Source: a bacterium
Lineage (GTDB): Bacteria > Spirochaetota > Leptospiria > Leptospirales > Leptonemataceae
Direction: 5' to 3'
DNA: 64,000 nt
Assembly: GCA_024742665.1 (NCBI GenBank)
Contig: JANSYA010000014.1
Coordinates: 18,012 to 82,011, forward strand
The notes under the pieces were generated by a model. That model was not told the DNA's origin and did not search any database. It worked only from the letters and a program-made list of their open reading frames with translations. Below, in pieces: positions 8,853-18,100 of the stretch; the first letter of the stretch is position 1; the number at the start of each line of letters is the position of its first letter. The translations under genes and the position numbers were made by a program.

Positions 8853-9491
8853 ATGAATTCTTCTCAATCGACCGGTTCATCCACGAACGCCGCTGGAAAT
8901 GGCCCGGCTAAAAACGACGCCAGCTCCGACCACGCGGGGTCGCCGAAAGCCCAGGCCATCCTCGATGCGTCTCTGGAGCTCTTCGCAGAAAAGGGATACG
9001 ACGGCACCGCCGTGCCTTTGATCGCCGAGAAAGCCGGAGTCGGCGCGGGAACGATCTATCGTTATTTCGAAAGTAAAGAAGTCCTGGTAAATATCCTGTA
9101 TAGCAAATGGCGCACGATCTTTCGCGACCGACTGCTGGCCGACGTCCCGGCCGACGCGCCGCCCCGCGACGTGTTTTCTATGCTCTGGAATCGCATGGCG
9201 GATTTTCAGCGCGAGTTCCCCCAGGCGTACGCCTTCCTGGAATTTTATAATCACACCTATCTCAACGAAGAGAATATCGCGCTGACCGAAAGCATCATCG
9301 ATTTTCTGGCGGGCTTCCTGCGCCGCGGACAGGATCACGGTGTGTTTCGCAAAGTGCCACCGGGCATGTTAATCTTTATGGTGCTCGGCGCCTTCGTCGG
9401 ACTCGTGCGCGCCGAAAACGCGAACCGTCTGGAACTTACCGAAGAAGCCATCAAAGAAAGCGAAGAGATTTGCTGGCGCGCGGTGACCTGA
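8853..9491 (+). CDS. TetR/AcrR-family transcriptional regulator
   Basis: 212 residues. The first 30 are a polar tail. Residues about 33-80 form the TetR helix-turn-helix (ILDASLELFAEKGYDGT, then VGAGTIYRYFESKE), and the rest is the helical ligand/dimerisation domain typical of this family (WNRMADFQREFPQAYAFLEF). It is expected to be a dimeric repressor responding to a hydrophobic ligand. No target operator is clearly visible in the 84 bp upstream. It ends one base before the convergent gene at 9493. Confidence 0.92.
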   Translation: MNSSQSTGSSTNAAGNGPAKNDASSDHAGSPKAQAILDASLELFAEKGYDGTAVPLIAEKAGVGAGTIYRYFESKEVLVNILYSKWRTIFRDRLLADVPADAPPRDVFSMLWNRMADFQREFPQAYAFLEFYNHTYLNEENIALTESIIDFLAGFLRRGQDHGVFRKVPPGMLIFMVLGAFVGLVRAENANRLELTEEAIKESEEICWRAVT

Positions 9492-9492
9492 A

Positions 9493-10614
9493 TCAACGAT
9501 TCGTAATTCGCAGGCTCGCGATTAGCTTCGCGAGCGCCGCGTCGACGGCGCCTTCCTGAATTTCAGCCGCCGCCCCAGACGCGGGCAGATCATAGCTGAA
9601 TTGCAAATAGAGTCCCCGTCCCTGCCCGGCAAGCAGGCGATAGTACTCGCGAAAGCGATACGCACGCGATCGATCCTGTAAGCTCGTGCGAAAGACCCTA
9701 CACTGCCCGGAGTTCCTCCCTGGCTGATCGCACAGCTTCAGATCCTCGTCGATTGTTTCGCGGCGAAAGGCCAGTCCGCGTTTGCGCGGCGGCGTCAGCG
9801 TTCGTCGCAAATCCCATTCGCGCACGAAGGCCCCGATCTTCAGCGGTCGCCCCGACGCACGCATGAAGACGTCGGAAGCGATCGTCAGGCGCCACTCGCT
9901 ATGGCGTAGATAGACAGTATTACGATAAGGATCGCCCTGCGCGCTATAGCGATCGCGGCCGCGCTGGAAACGCCAGCTGCCCGGCAAGCGCATCCGCCAG
10001 CCGAAGCGATTCGACACGACCACAGTGCGACCGGCCGCCCCGTTAAAAATCACGAAGGGATCGCTCAGGCGATCGACGGCGTCGAATTCCGGATCGCGTT
10101 CTTGCACGCGATTCAGCCAGCCCGTCGCCCGGGTCGCTTCGCGGATCATCGCGGAGCGCAATGCGAAGTCGACTTCCGCGTCGGGCTCACGCGCGATCCA
10201 GGCCATGGCCCGCAGGGCTTTCATAAGATAAAGGGCTTCGTCTTTTAATCCGCGTTTATACAGAGCCTCCGCTTCGCTGTAATACAGCGGCGCGTTGCGC
10301 ACGTCCGGCACAACCGGCCGCCAGTTGCCGGCCACGCCGTCGTAGAGCGGTTCGAAGTGCAGGGCGCCGCGATCGTCGATGTAGAAATTCCGGCCGGATC
10401 CGTCGGGAATCTGGTAGCGGTCCGCGGGAGACTCCAGCCTGCCCGTGAGCGTACTGACGAAGCCCGCCACTCGCGCGCGCTCGGCCTCGGCCCAGTTTTC
10501 CCGCAGCAGCGGATCGGCCAGCGCCGGACTGAAAAGCACGGCAATGAACATCGGCGAAACCAGCAGCGCGATACTGACCGCGATTGTCGGACTGTATTTC
10601 GCGGTGGTTTTCAT
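9493..10614 (-). CDS. Secreted protein of unknown function
   Basis: 373 residues. An N-terminal signal peptide is clear (MKTTAKY, a hydrophobic core to about residue 33, then ALAD), so it is exported. The mature protein is arginine rich and predicted mixed alpha/beta, with two cysteines near residues 300-311 that could pair. A helical stretch near residues 110-165 (EAEALYKRGLKDEALYLMKALRAM) resembles a single TPR-like hairpin. No family recognised. It is divergent from the acyltransferase gene and tail to tail with the TetR gene (1 bp apart). Confidence 0.75.
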   Translation of the reverse strand: MKTTAKYSPTIAVSIALLVSPMFIAVLFSPALADPLLRENWAEAERARVAGFVSTLTGRLESPADRYQIPDGSGRNFYIDDRGALHFEPLYDGVAGNWRPVVPDVRNAPLYYSEAEALYKRGLKDEALYLMKALRAMAWIAREPDAEVDFALRSAMIREATRATGWLNRVQERDPEFDAVDRLSDPFVIFNGAAGRTVVVSNRFGWRMRLPGSWRFQRGRDRYSAQGDPYRNTVYLRHSEWRLTIASDVFMRASGRPLKIGAFVREWDLRRTLTPPRKRGLAFRRETIDEDLKLCDQPGRNSGQCRVFRTSLQDRSRAYRFREYYRLLAGQGRGLYLQFSYDLPASGAAAEIQEGAVDAALAKLIASLRITNR

Positions 10615-10701
10615 AGATCTTCGCGGGACGGCGCGGCGCAGGCGACGCGCATCGACTCGGGCAGCTTTGCTTGACTTCCCCGCTCCCGGGGAAATGCTCT
10701 A

Positions 10702-11433
10702 TTGTATATGGTACTTGAATCGGAAAAAGGCGCCTTCGAGAATATTAAAAATATCGTCAAACCCTTCCTGGACATTATGGTCGATATCAAAAAAGAGGGC
10801 CTGGAATACGTCCCCAAAGACGGCGCCGCGATTCTGGTCGGTAACCATCGATCCGATATGGACCCCTTCATCGTCGCCTCGGCGATTCCGCGCTATATCT
10901 CCTGGATCGCGGCGGAATATACCGAGCGCATTCCGATCTTCAAGAACCTGGTGCGCGAAACCGGCGTGATCCCCATGGACATTCACGGCAACGTTTCGGT
11001 GTCTTCGATCAAACGATTGATGTCAGTGCTGCGCGGCGGCGAGCTGCTGGGCATCTTTCCGGAAGGCCACGACTATATGGTCCGCAACGACTTCGCGGGG
11101 CCCATGGTCGATTTTCACGACGGCTTCGGAATCTTCGCCTATCGCTCGAAAGCGCCGATCATCCCCTTCGCCCTGATCCCGATCGAAGAAACCATCGAAA
11201 CCATTCCGATTCACGCCCGCATTCGATCGATGATCGGATTGCCCGACGAGGTCTGCCACATTCCCCATCGCGTACAATACAAATCCGTAAAAATCGTTTT
11301 CGCACCGCCGCTTGAAATGAGCGAATTTCGCAAGACGCCGGAAAAGACCGCCGTGCAGGAGATCAACCGCACGGTTCGGGCGACGATGCGAGAGCTGCAA
11401 ATCCGTCACGGAATGTACGCCGCCGACCAATAG
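10702..11433 (+). CDS. PlsC-type 1-acylglycerol-3-phosphate acyltransferase-like protein
   Basis: 243 residues from a TTG at 10702 with GGGGA nine bases upstream; an ATG two codons later is the alternative. The PlsC/LPLAT fold is shown by the HX4D catalytic motif in VGNHRSDMDPF and the FPEGHDY substrate-binding motif. Members acylate lysophosphatidic acid or other lysolipids at the inner membrane. The D immediately before and the Y after FPEGH differ from textbook PlsC (FPEGTRS), so the acceptor may not be lysophosphatidate. It is followed by a DUF4105 membrane protein. Confidence 0.85.
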   Translation: MYMVLESEKGAFENIKNIVKPFLDIMVDIKKEGLEYVPKDGAAILVGNHRSDMDPFIVASAIPRYISWIAAEYTERIPIFKNLVRETGVIPMDIHGNVSVSSIKRLMSVLRGGELLGIFPEGHDYMVRNDFAGPMVDFHDGFGIFAYRSKAPIIPFALIPIEETIETIPIHARIRSMIGLPDEVCHIPHRVQYKSVKIVFAPPLEMSEFRKTPEKTAVQEINRTVRATMRELQIRHGMYAADQ

Positions 11434-11485
11434 GAATCGCAACTCCAATTGACAGTTGCAGCCGCCGCGCAAACAACTGTATATC

Positions 11486-12796
11486 ATGTTCGCATTCTCG
11501 CATATCGTCCGCCGCCGATTCCTGGGTAGCGCAGCGCTCCCGATCTGGACGGTCGGTCTCTCGCTTCTGGTTTTCGCGCAGCTCACGGCCGGCAGCATGC
11601 TGGAAGCGCGCACGCCGCCGCAGTTCGCGGACTACGACGATGTCGCGGCGAATCTACAGCCGGCTCCCGGTCAGGAGCTGCGCGTCGACTTGCTCACGGT
11701 CGAACCGGGCAAAGAATTTTATAGCGTGTGGGGCCACACGGCGCTGCGGATCTACGACAGCAAGACCAGGCGCGATATGGTTTTCGACTTCGGCATGTTC
11801 ATGCCCGACCGGCTCTTTCTGCTGAAGTTTTTGCACAACCAGCCCGCCTATCTGCTGTGGGTCACTTCGCTGCCGGATACGCTCTATCACTACGCACGCC
11901 TGAATCGCACGGTCAAAGCGCAGCAGATTTTTCTCAGCGACGAAGAAGCCCGGAGCCTGCTGCGCAAACTGGCGATCAATTCGCTGCCCCAGAACCGGGT
12001 CTATCGCTATCATCACTACTTTAACAACTGCACGACGAAGCTGCGGGACATTCTGGACGAAGATTATTTCGGCGGCCGCTTTCGCGCGACTTATAGCCAA
12101 CGCACTAACGACACGAGCTTTCGCCCTCTGGCCGACGGTCTCTTAACGTACGATCCGCCGTACTGGCTGGCGATCAATTTGATTCAGGGGACTCTGGTCG
12201 ATCGCCCCGTCAGCGCCTGGGAAGAAATGTTCTTACCGATTAAGTTCATGAATTATCTCGACGAGTTTCGCGGCCAGGACGGCGCCGATCGCATCGGGCC
12301 GATCCAGTTGATTCAGAAGGCTCCGGAGCCGATCGACCGCGGCAACGCGGCCCTGGCCTGGGCGAAACTTACGATTCCGTACTGTCTCCTGGTCGCGATA
12401 TTATATTTATGGCCGGCGCTGCGTCCGGATCATCGCATCGCGCGTCGCGTGGGAAATATCGCGCGGTGGCTCTGGTACATCGGCGCGGGTTTCGCCGGCG
12501 TGATTTTATCGATTCTGTGGTTCTACGCCGAACAGGATTCTCTCGACAACAACATCAATCTACTGGCCTATAGTCCGCTCCTGCTATTGATGCCGATCGC
12601 GCACATCTGGCTGCGTCGCCCTGAACATCATGAGCTTTCGCTGAAGCTCCATCTGTTTTTCGCGGCCTGGCCGGCCCTGGGCATTCTGCTGGTTCTGACC
12701 ACGATTCATCCGCAGATTTCAGGACTGATCTTTCTTTTGCCTTCGCTGATCATTCAGCTCTTGATCTATTTGTACCTGAAACGCCGAAGCTCATGA
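11486..12796 (+). CDS. DUF4105 (Lnb N-terminal periplasmic) domain membrane protein
   Basis: 436 residues from the ATG at 11486; a TTG at 11456 would add ten. An N-terminal signal/anchor (about residues 10-35) is followed by the periplasmic DUF4105 domain. Its hallmark LLTVEPGKEFYSVWGHTALRI and the later YHHYFNNCTTKLRD segment carry the conserved His and Cys, as in the thiol-protease-like domain of lacto-N-biosidase chaperones. The C-terminal third has about five membrane helices. The role is unknown; a peptidase-like activity is an inference from the family. The stop overlaps the Nudix start by 4 bases. Confidence 0.8.
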   Translation: MFAFSHIVRRRFLGSAALPIWTVGLSLLVFAQLTAGSMLEARTPPQFADYDDVAANLQPAPGQELRVDLLTVEPGKEFYSVWGHTALRIYDSKTRRDMVFDFGMFMPDRLFLLKFLHNQPAYLLWVTSLPDTLYHYARLNRTVKAQQIFLSDEEARSLLRKLAINSLPQNRVYRYHHYFNNCTTKLRDILDEDYFGGRFRATYSQRTNDTSFRPLADGLLTYDPPYWLAINLIQGTLVDRPVSAWEEMFLPIKFMNYLDEFRGQDGADRIGPIQLIQKAPEPIDRGNAALAWAKLTIPYCLLVAILYLWPALRPDHRIARRVGNIARWLWYIGAGFAGVILSILWFYAEQDSLDNNINLLAYSPLLLLMPIAHIWLRRPEHHELSLKLHLFFAAWPALGILLVLTTIHPQISGLIFLLPSLIIQLLIYLYLKRRSS

Positions 12797-13362
12797 GCGG
12801 GCGCGATTTCACAGATTCCTCTTTCCTCCGCGAGCCGGGTCGGGAGAGCGCGGTGTCTGCATCGGGCGGCGCACACCGCGGGCCGGTGGTCGGCGTCGGC
12901 GCCCTGGTGATCAAAGACGGCTGCGTGCTATTAATCCAACGCGGGCGCTTTCCGGGCGTCGGCCTGTGGGCCATTCCGGGCGGCAAACAAAACTTCGGCG
13001 AAAGCTTACAGCAAACCGCCGCTCGCGAGATATTAGAAGAAACCGGCGTGCTTATTCGGGCCGGCAATCCGATCTATTGCTTCGAAGCGCTCTTCGACCG
13101 CGAGGGCCGGGAACTGGAGCCGCCCATAGACAGCGGTAGCCAGGCCGAGGCCGCCGAGCGGGTTCGCGATTCGACCGGCGGCCAGGTGGCGACGGCCGAG
13201 CATCACTTCGTGGTGATCGACCTGGCCGCGGAATATCTATCGGGTGAAGCGACGCCGGGGGATGACGCCGCCGACGCCGGCTGGTTTTCCCCGGCCGACG
13301 CGGCTGATCTGCCCCTGCAGCCGGCCACGCGTCGCTTTTTAGAACACGTCGAGTTTCTGTAA
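12793..13362 (+). CDS. Nudix hydrolase
   Basis: 189 residues. The Nudix box runs from GGKQNFGE to REILEETGV (about residues 60-82) and keeps all consensus residues (GX5EX7REUXEEXGU), so metal-dependent hydrolysis of a nucleoside diphosphate derivative is expected. An insertion rich in E/A/G between about 100 and 135 separates it from the conserved HHFVVIDLAAEY strand. This architecture resembles ADP-ribose or MutT-like enzymes, but the substrate cannot be read from sequence. It is translationally coupled to the DUF4105 gene. Confidence 0.92.
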   Translation: MSGRDFTDSSFLREPGRESAVSASGGAHRGPVVGVGALVIKDGCVLLIQRGRFPGVGLWAIPGGKQNFGESLQQTAAREILEETGVLIRAGNPIYCFEALFDREGRELEPPIDSGSQAEAAERVRDSTGGQVATAEHHFVVIDLAAEYLSGEATPGDDAADAGWFSPADAADLPLQPATRRFLEHVEFL

Positions 13363-13379
13363 GCGCCCGGCGAAAAAAG

Positions 13380-13399
13380 CGCCGCGCGACAACGCGGCG
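13380..13399. terminator. GC hairpin between convergent Nudix and lipoxygenase-like genes
   Basis: The arms CGCCGCG (13380-13386) and CGCGGCG (13393-13399) pair perfectly around a six-base loop, 18 bp after the Nudix stop and 22 bp before the convergent stop. An A-run (13373-13378) precedes it on the plus strand, giving a T-run after the hairpin for the minus-strand transcript. It probably acts mainly on the lipoxygenase-like gene. Confidence 0.45.
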
Positions 13400-13420
13400 G
13401 CCATGCGGCGCGACGATCGT

Positions 13421-14863
13421 TCAGTACTGAATCGTGCGGGAAATCTTTTTGAGCGGGATAATATTTGGAATCCCCTGCGAAGCGAGGGAAGCTTCGGTCT
13501 GGCGCAAATCCTGTAGAAATTCGTTATTCGCTTCGATCAGCTCGGACTGCTCGAATTTATAGTTCACGTTGTGCAGCAGCGTTACGTTGGTCGGCGTGAT
13601 AAACATCTTCCAGAACAGGCGATAGCGCCAGACGTCAAAAAAGGTCATGACCTTGTTCACGTCGAAATTCTGAATCGCGTCGGGGGAACCGGGCGGCTCG
13701 ATCCGCACGCGCATCGGGTTTTCGTTTAGATTGAGAGTTCCCTGGTTGTAATGATCCACAGCGTGGCCGACGGAAACGTCCCAGATATACAGGGCGAGAG
13801 CAAGGGCGAGCATACCCGGCTTCTGGATTCCTTTTGCGTCCGGGAAGCCGGGCACGTTGGCGCTGACGTGATCGGCCCAGCGCGAAACGAATTTATCGTC
13901 TTTGGGAACGAGCTTAACAACTTTTTTTACGAAGTTATGAATGGTTTCAAAATAAGCTTTGTTGAACGCCGAATAGACCGTCACGCCTTCGCGCGCTTTC
14001 GGATCCAGGTAGTCGTAAGGCGGATAAGAACTGTTCCACTTGCCGTTCGGATACTGCACGCCTGAATTCAGCGCCGCCACCAGTTGACGCAAAGACTGCC
14101 CGGGCGCCGGTCCCGCGTTCTGCAGAAAGATCTGCTTATTTTCGAGCGGCGAAGTATTCGTTTCCAGAACCGCGTTGTCCAGGGGCAGCGTGAAGCGCAT
14201 GTGCGGATCGAGCAGCTTGAATAGAACGTGATCTTTCGGAAAGGTCGTCACCGAAATCGCGTTGAGACTATCTACCGGAAAATGCAATAGCGCGTGGGCG
14301 GAAAAAATGATCGTAGTCGCCGCCGCCTGGATCACGTAGAATTTCGCCAGGCGCCAGGTGTCGCCGTTCTCCGGCGTTACGACATAGTTCCCCAGGCTGA
14401 TCGCTACGGCTTCGAGCGGACGCCCCTTTTCCTGCTTGAACAGCGTGACGGTCGCCGCGGCGTAAATCCCCGGCAGCGGCGTCATGCGATCGATCACGGA
14501 GAAATCGACTTTAAAGAACTTCGTGCCCGGCTTCGGCTTTTTGAGAAATTTCGCGAAGGTCTTTTTATCCGGCGGATCGAGCGTCGGATTCAAAAATTTG
14601 CTATAGGCATCGATATCGAAGCGGCGGGAGAACTCCTCGTCGGAAGACTCGACGGCGTTTGGATGAAAGAGCGCGTAAATAAAGGCCGGAATCGAAAACG
14701 AAATAATATTCCAGATATAGCGCAGACCGATGTGCAAAAACCAGTCAAACTGCATGCTAAACGGCAGATGCAGCACGGCCGGCGCCTCGCGGACCGGGTG
14801 CGTGGGATTCGGCTGCGGCCAGGGTCCCCGGCGATTGTATCTAAAATTCGATTCGATTCCCAT
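13421..14863 (-). CDS. Divergent lipoxygenase-family protein
   Basis: 480 residues, not carrying an obvious signal peptide but with a hydrophobic segment near 41-66. The core reads like the lipoxygenase iron domain: W170-RLAK, then H190, then VLFKLLDPHMRFTL (213-226), equivalent to the HPxxKLLxPHxRxT block. A later segment has DKFVSRW, IQKPGMLALALALYIW and GHAVDH with H367 and H371, equivalent to the third and fourth ligands (H…H in animal enzymes). By hand alignment the first ligand histidine of HxxxxH is replaced by isoleucine (about residue 185). The protein ends in Tyr rather than the usual Ile. Lipoxygenases dioxygenate polyunsaturated fatty acids; activity here is doubtful. Monocistronic, convergent with the Nudix gene. 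Confidence 0.68.
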   Translation of the reverse strand: MGIESNFRYNRRGPWPQPNPTHPVREAPAVLHLPFSMQFDWFLHIGLRYIWNIISFSIPAFIYALFHPNAVESSDEEFSRRFDIDAYSKFLNPTLDPPDKKTFAKFLKKPKPGTKFFKVDFSVIDRMTPLPGIYAAATVTLFKQEKGRPLEAVAISLGNYVVTPENGDTWRLAKFYVIQAAATTIIFSAHALLHFPVDSLNAISVTTFPKDHVLFKLLDPHMRFTLPLDNAVLETNTSPLENKQIFLQNAGPAPGQSLRQLVAALNSGVQYPNGKWNSSYPPYDYLDPKAREGVTVYSAFNKAYFETIHNFVKKVVKLVPKDDKFVSRWADHVSANVPGFPDAKGIQKPGMLALALALYIWDVSVGHAVDHYNQGTLNLNENPMRVRIEPPGSPDAIQNFDVNKVMTFFDVWRYRLFWKMFITPTNVTLLHNVNYKFEQSELIEANNEFLQDLRQTEASLASQGIPNIIPLKKISRTIQY

Positions 14864-15110
14864 GCTCGTGCGCGCTCCACAGCGGCGATTGCCGCGTTTG
14901 ATTCAGGCACAAGACGAACCGCGCACGGGTGCCGGGTCAATCAGGAAATGGGAAACGATGATATTAATGACTGAGTTTTCCTGGAATTAACCTGAGCTCA
15001 GTAACAATTGGCAAGAGAAACTCAATATCCGAAAGTGAGTTCTGGCCAGCTGCCGATTGGTCCGCAGTTCGCGGCCCGCGCACACCAACGGCGTGCTGTG
15101 CTTACGTCGC

Positions 15111-15172
15111 GCTACGGCACTCGGCATCCCCTGCGGGATGCGCTCGTAGCTCAGCGGGACTCAACGTCCCGC
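15111..15172 (-). terminator. Two hairpins at the 3' end of gltB
   Basis: GCGGGAC (15154-15160) pairs with GTCCCGC (15166-15172); the gltB stop codon sits in its five-base loop. Beyond it, GCTACG/CGTAGC (15111-15116 and 15145-15150) encloses GCATCCC/GGGATGC (15124-15130 and 15135-15141). There is no strong T-run, so these may be terminators or mRNA 3' end stabilisers. The rest of the gap back to 14864 (about 250 bp) shows nothing I can name. Confidence 0.45.
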
Positions 15173-18100
15173 CTGAGCCTCCTGCACGGCCATGGACTTT
15201 TCTTCTTCGAGCTTTTGCAGCGCGATCTTATAATCGCCGGGAATTACTTTGATAAACTTGCTCAGCTGCTCGTTCCAGGTATCCAGAATCATCCGCGCCC
15301 GAGCCGATCCGGTGTATTCGCTGTGGCGCGTTACCAGATGCAGCACCTCGTCGATATCCGACGGATCCGTGAGGGCTTCGAGATCGACCATCTCCGCGTT
15401 CACATTCGAACGGAAGCTGCCGTCGTCGTCCCAGATATAGGCGATGCCCCCGGACATGCCCGCCGCGAAGTTGCGGCCGGTCTTGCCGAGGACTACGACG
15501 CGTCCGCCGGTCATATATTCGCAGCCGTGGTCGCCCACGCCTTCGATGACCGTATAGGCGCCCGAGTTGCGCACGGCGAAGCGTTCGCCTGCGAGTCCGT
15601 GGAAATAGGCTTCGCCGGAGGTCGCACCGTACAGACAGGTGTTGCCGATGATATTGTTTTCGCTCGGATTGAAATCGCTGTCTTCCGGGACTTGAATGAC
15701 GATGCGTCCGCCGGACAGACCCTTGCCGACGTAGTCGTTCGCCTGACCGACGAGCCGCAGATCGATGCCGCGGGTCAAGAACGTTCCGAAGCTCTGACCC
15801 GCCATGCCCTGCATGTTGATTCGGATCGTGCCTTCCGGCAGTCCTTCTTCGCCGTAGCGACGCGTAACCTCGCCGGCAAGCATCGTGCCGACCGTCCGGT
15901 TCTCGTTCGTGACCGGCATATCGATCACGACGATTTCGCGTTTATCGAGAGCCGGGCTGGACTTCGCAATCAGCTGGTTGTCGATCTGTTTTTCGAGACC
16001 GTGCTCCTGGTCCCGCGCGCGATGCATTTTCGTATCGTAGGCCGGTTCCGGCGTGCTCAATACACGCGTAAAATCCAGGCCCCGGGCCTTCCAGTGATCC
16101 CGGGGGCGGTCGACTTTGATTTTATCGACGCGGCCGATCATGTCTTCGAATTTCCGAAAGCCCAGCTCGGCCATCAGCTCGCGCACTTCCGTGGCGATAA
16201 AACGCATATAGTTGACGGCGTATTCGGGTTTGCCCTGGTATTTTTTACGCAGAATCTCGTCCTGGGTCGCGATGCCGACCGGACAGGTATTCAGGTGACA
16301 CTTGCGCATCATGATGCAGCCCAGCGCGACTAAAGGCATCGTCGCCAGACCGAATTCGTCGGCGCCCATCAGCGCCCCGACCACAACGTCGCGGCCGGTC
16401 ATGAGCTTGCCGTCGACGCCCAGCCATACGCGGTCCCGCAGGCCGTTTACGACTAAGGTCTGGTGCGTTTCACTTAAGCCGAGTTCCCAGGGAGTGCCGG
16501 CGTTGTGGATCGACGAAAGCGGGCTCGCTCCCGTGCCGCCTTCGTGGCCGGCGATCAGGATATGATCCGAGTGCGCTTTGGCGACGCCCGCGGCGACCGT
16601 GCCCACGCCGACTTCCGAGACGAGCTTTACGCTCACTCGCGACTTCGGGTTGATATTTTTCAGATCGAAGATCAATTGTTTAATATCTTCGATCGAATAG
16701 ATGTCGTGGTGGGGCGGCGGGCTGATCAGAGTTACGCCCGGCGTTGAGAAACGCGTCTTCGCGATGACTTTGTTGACTTTGTGGCCGGGCAGCTGGCCGC
16801 CTTCGCCGGGCTTCGCGCCCTGGCTGATTTTGATTTGCAGATCGTCGGCGTTGACCAGATAGTTCGCAGTTACGCCGAAACGGCCCGAAGCGATTTGCTT
16901 GATCGACGAACGCATGCTGTCGCCGTTTTCCATCGTTTTGAAACGAATCGGATCCTCGCCGCCTTCGCCGGTATTCGACTTGCCGCCGATGCGATTCATG
17001 GCGATCGCAAGATCAGTATGGGCTTCCCAGGATATAGAACCGAAGGACATGGCGCCGGTCTGGAATCGTTTTAGAATTTCTTCGATCGGCTCGACTTCTT
17101 CTAAAGGAACGGGCTCGCCGCTCTTTTCGAATTCAAAGAGACTGCGCAGAGTCACGCGCTTTTTCTGCTGCTCGTCGATCAGTCCGGCGAATTCTTTGTA
17201 AATGCCGTAATCGTTTTTCTGCGTGGCCTGCTGCAGCTTGTGCACCGTCATCGGATTGATCAGGTGTTCTTCGCCGCCTTTGCGGAAATAGTGCACGCCG
17301 CCCGGATCCAGGCGTCCGGGAAAGAACGTCGGATTGTACGAATCGCGATGCCGGCGCAGCGCCTCTTCTTCGAGCATCTCCAGGCTCATGCCTTCAATGC
17401 GCGTCGCGGTGCCGGTGAAATAATTGTTCACCAGCTCGGAGTCGAGACCCACCGCTTCGAAGAGCTGACCGCCGCAGTAGGACTGCAGGGTCGAAATGCC
17501 CATCTTGCTGAAGATCTTTAAGAGGCCTTTGCCGACCGCCTTAATGTAGTTCTTGCGCGCCGCACGCACGTCTTCGACTTCTTCGAGAAAGCCCTCTTTC
17601 TTGAGGTCCGCCAGGGTTTCGAAGGCGAGATAGGGGTTCACCGCGTTCGCGCCGTAGCCCAGCAGCAGGGCGAAGTGCGAAACTTCCCGCGGCTCGCCGC
17701 TTTCGATGATCAAACCGGTGCGCGTGCGCAGGCCGGCCTTCACCAGGAAATTGTGCACGGCCGACACCGCGAGCAGACTCGGGATCGGCGCCATGTTGTG
17801 GGCGACGCCCCGGTCCGACAGAATAATCAAATTCGTGCCGTTGCGCACGGCGTTCGCCGCTTCGTCGCAAACCTGGTCCAGGCGATTGCGCATGCCGTGC
17901 TTTACGTCCGGATCGAAGAGGATATTGATCGTACTCGAATTGAAGTGGCCTTTGGAAATGGCGCGCACTTTTTCCAGGTCTTTGTTCGTTAAGACGGGAT
18001 GTTCGAGCTCTAAGCGATGACAGTGCTCGGGCGTTTCCGCGAGCAGGTTCTTTTCCGGACCGATATAAGTCGTCAGCTCCATGACCAGCTCTTCGCGGAT

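Noticed and set aside
15008..16333. Long open frame (441 codons) on the plus strand opposite gltB
   Set aside because: It is entirely antisense to the well-conserved gltB C-terminal half and shows no family motif; high GC content opens antisense frames throughout the window.
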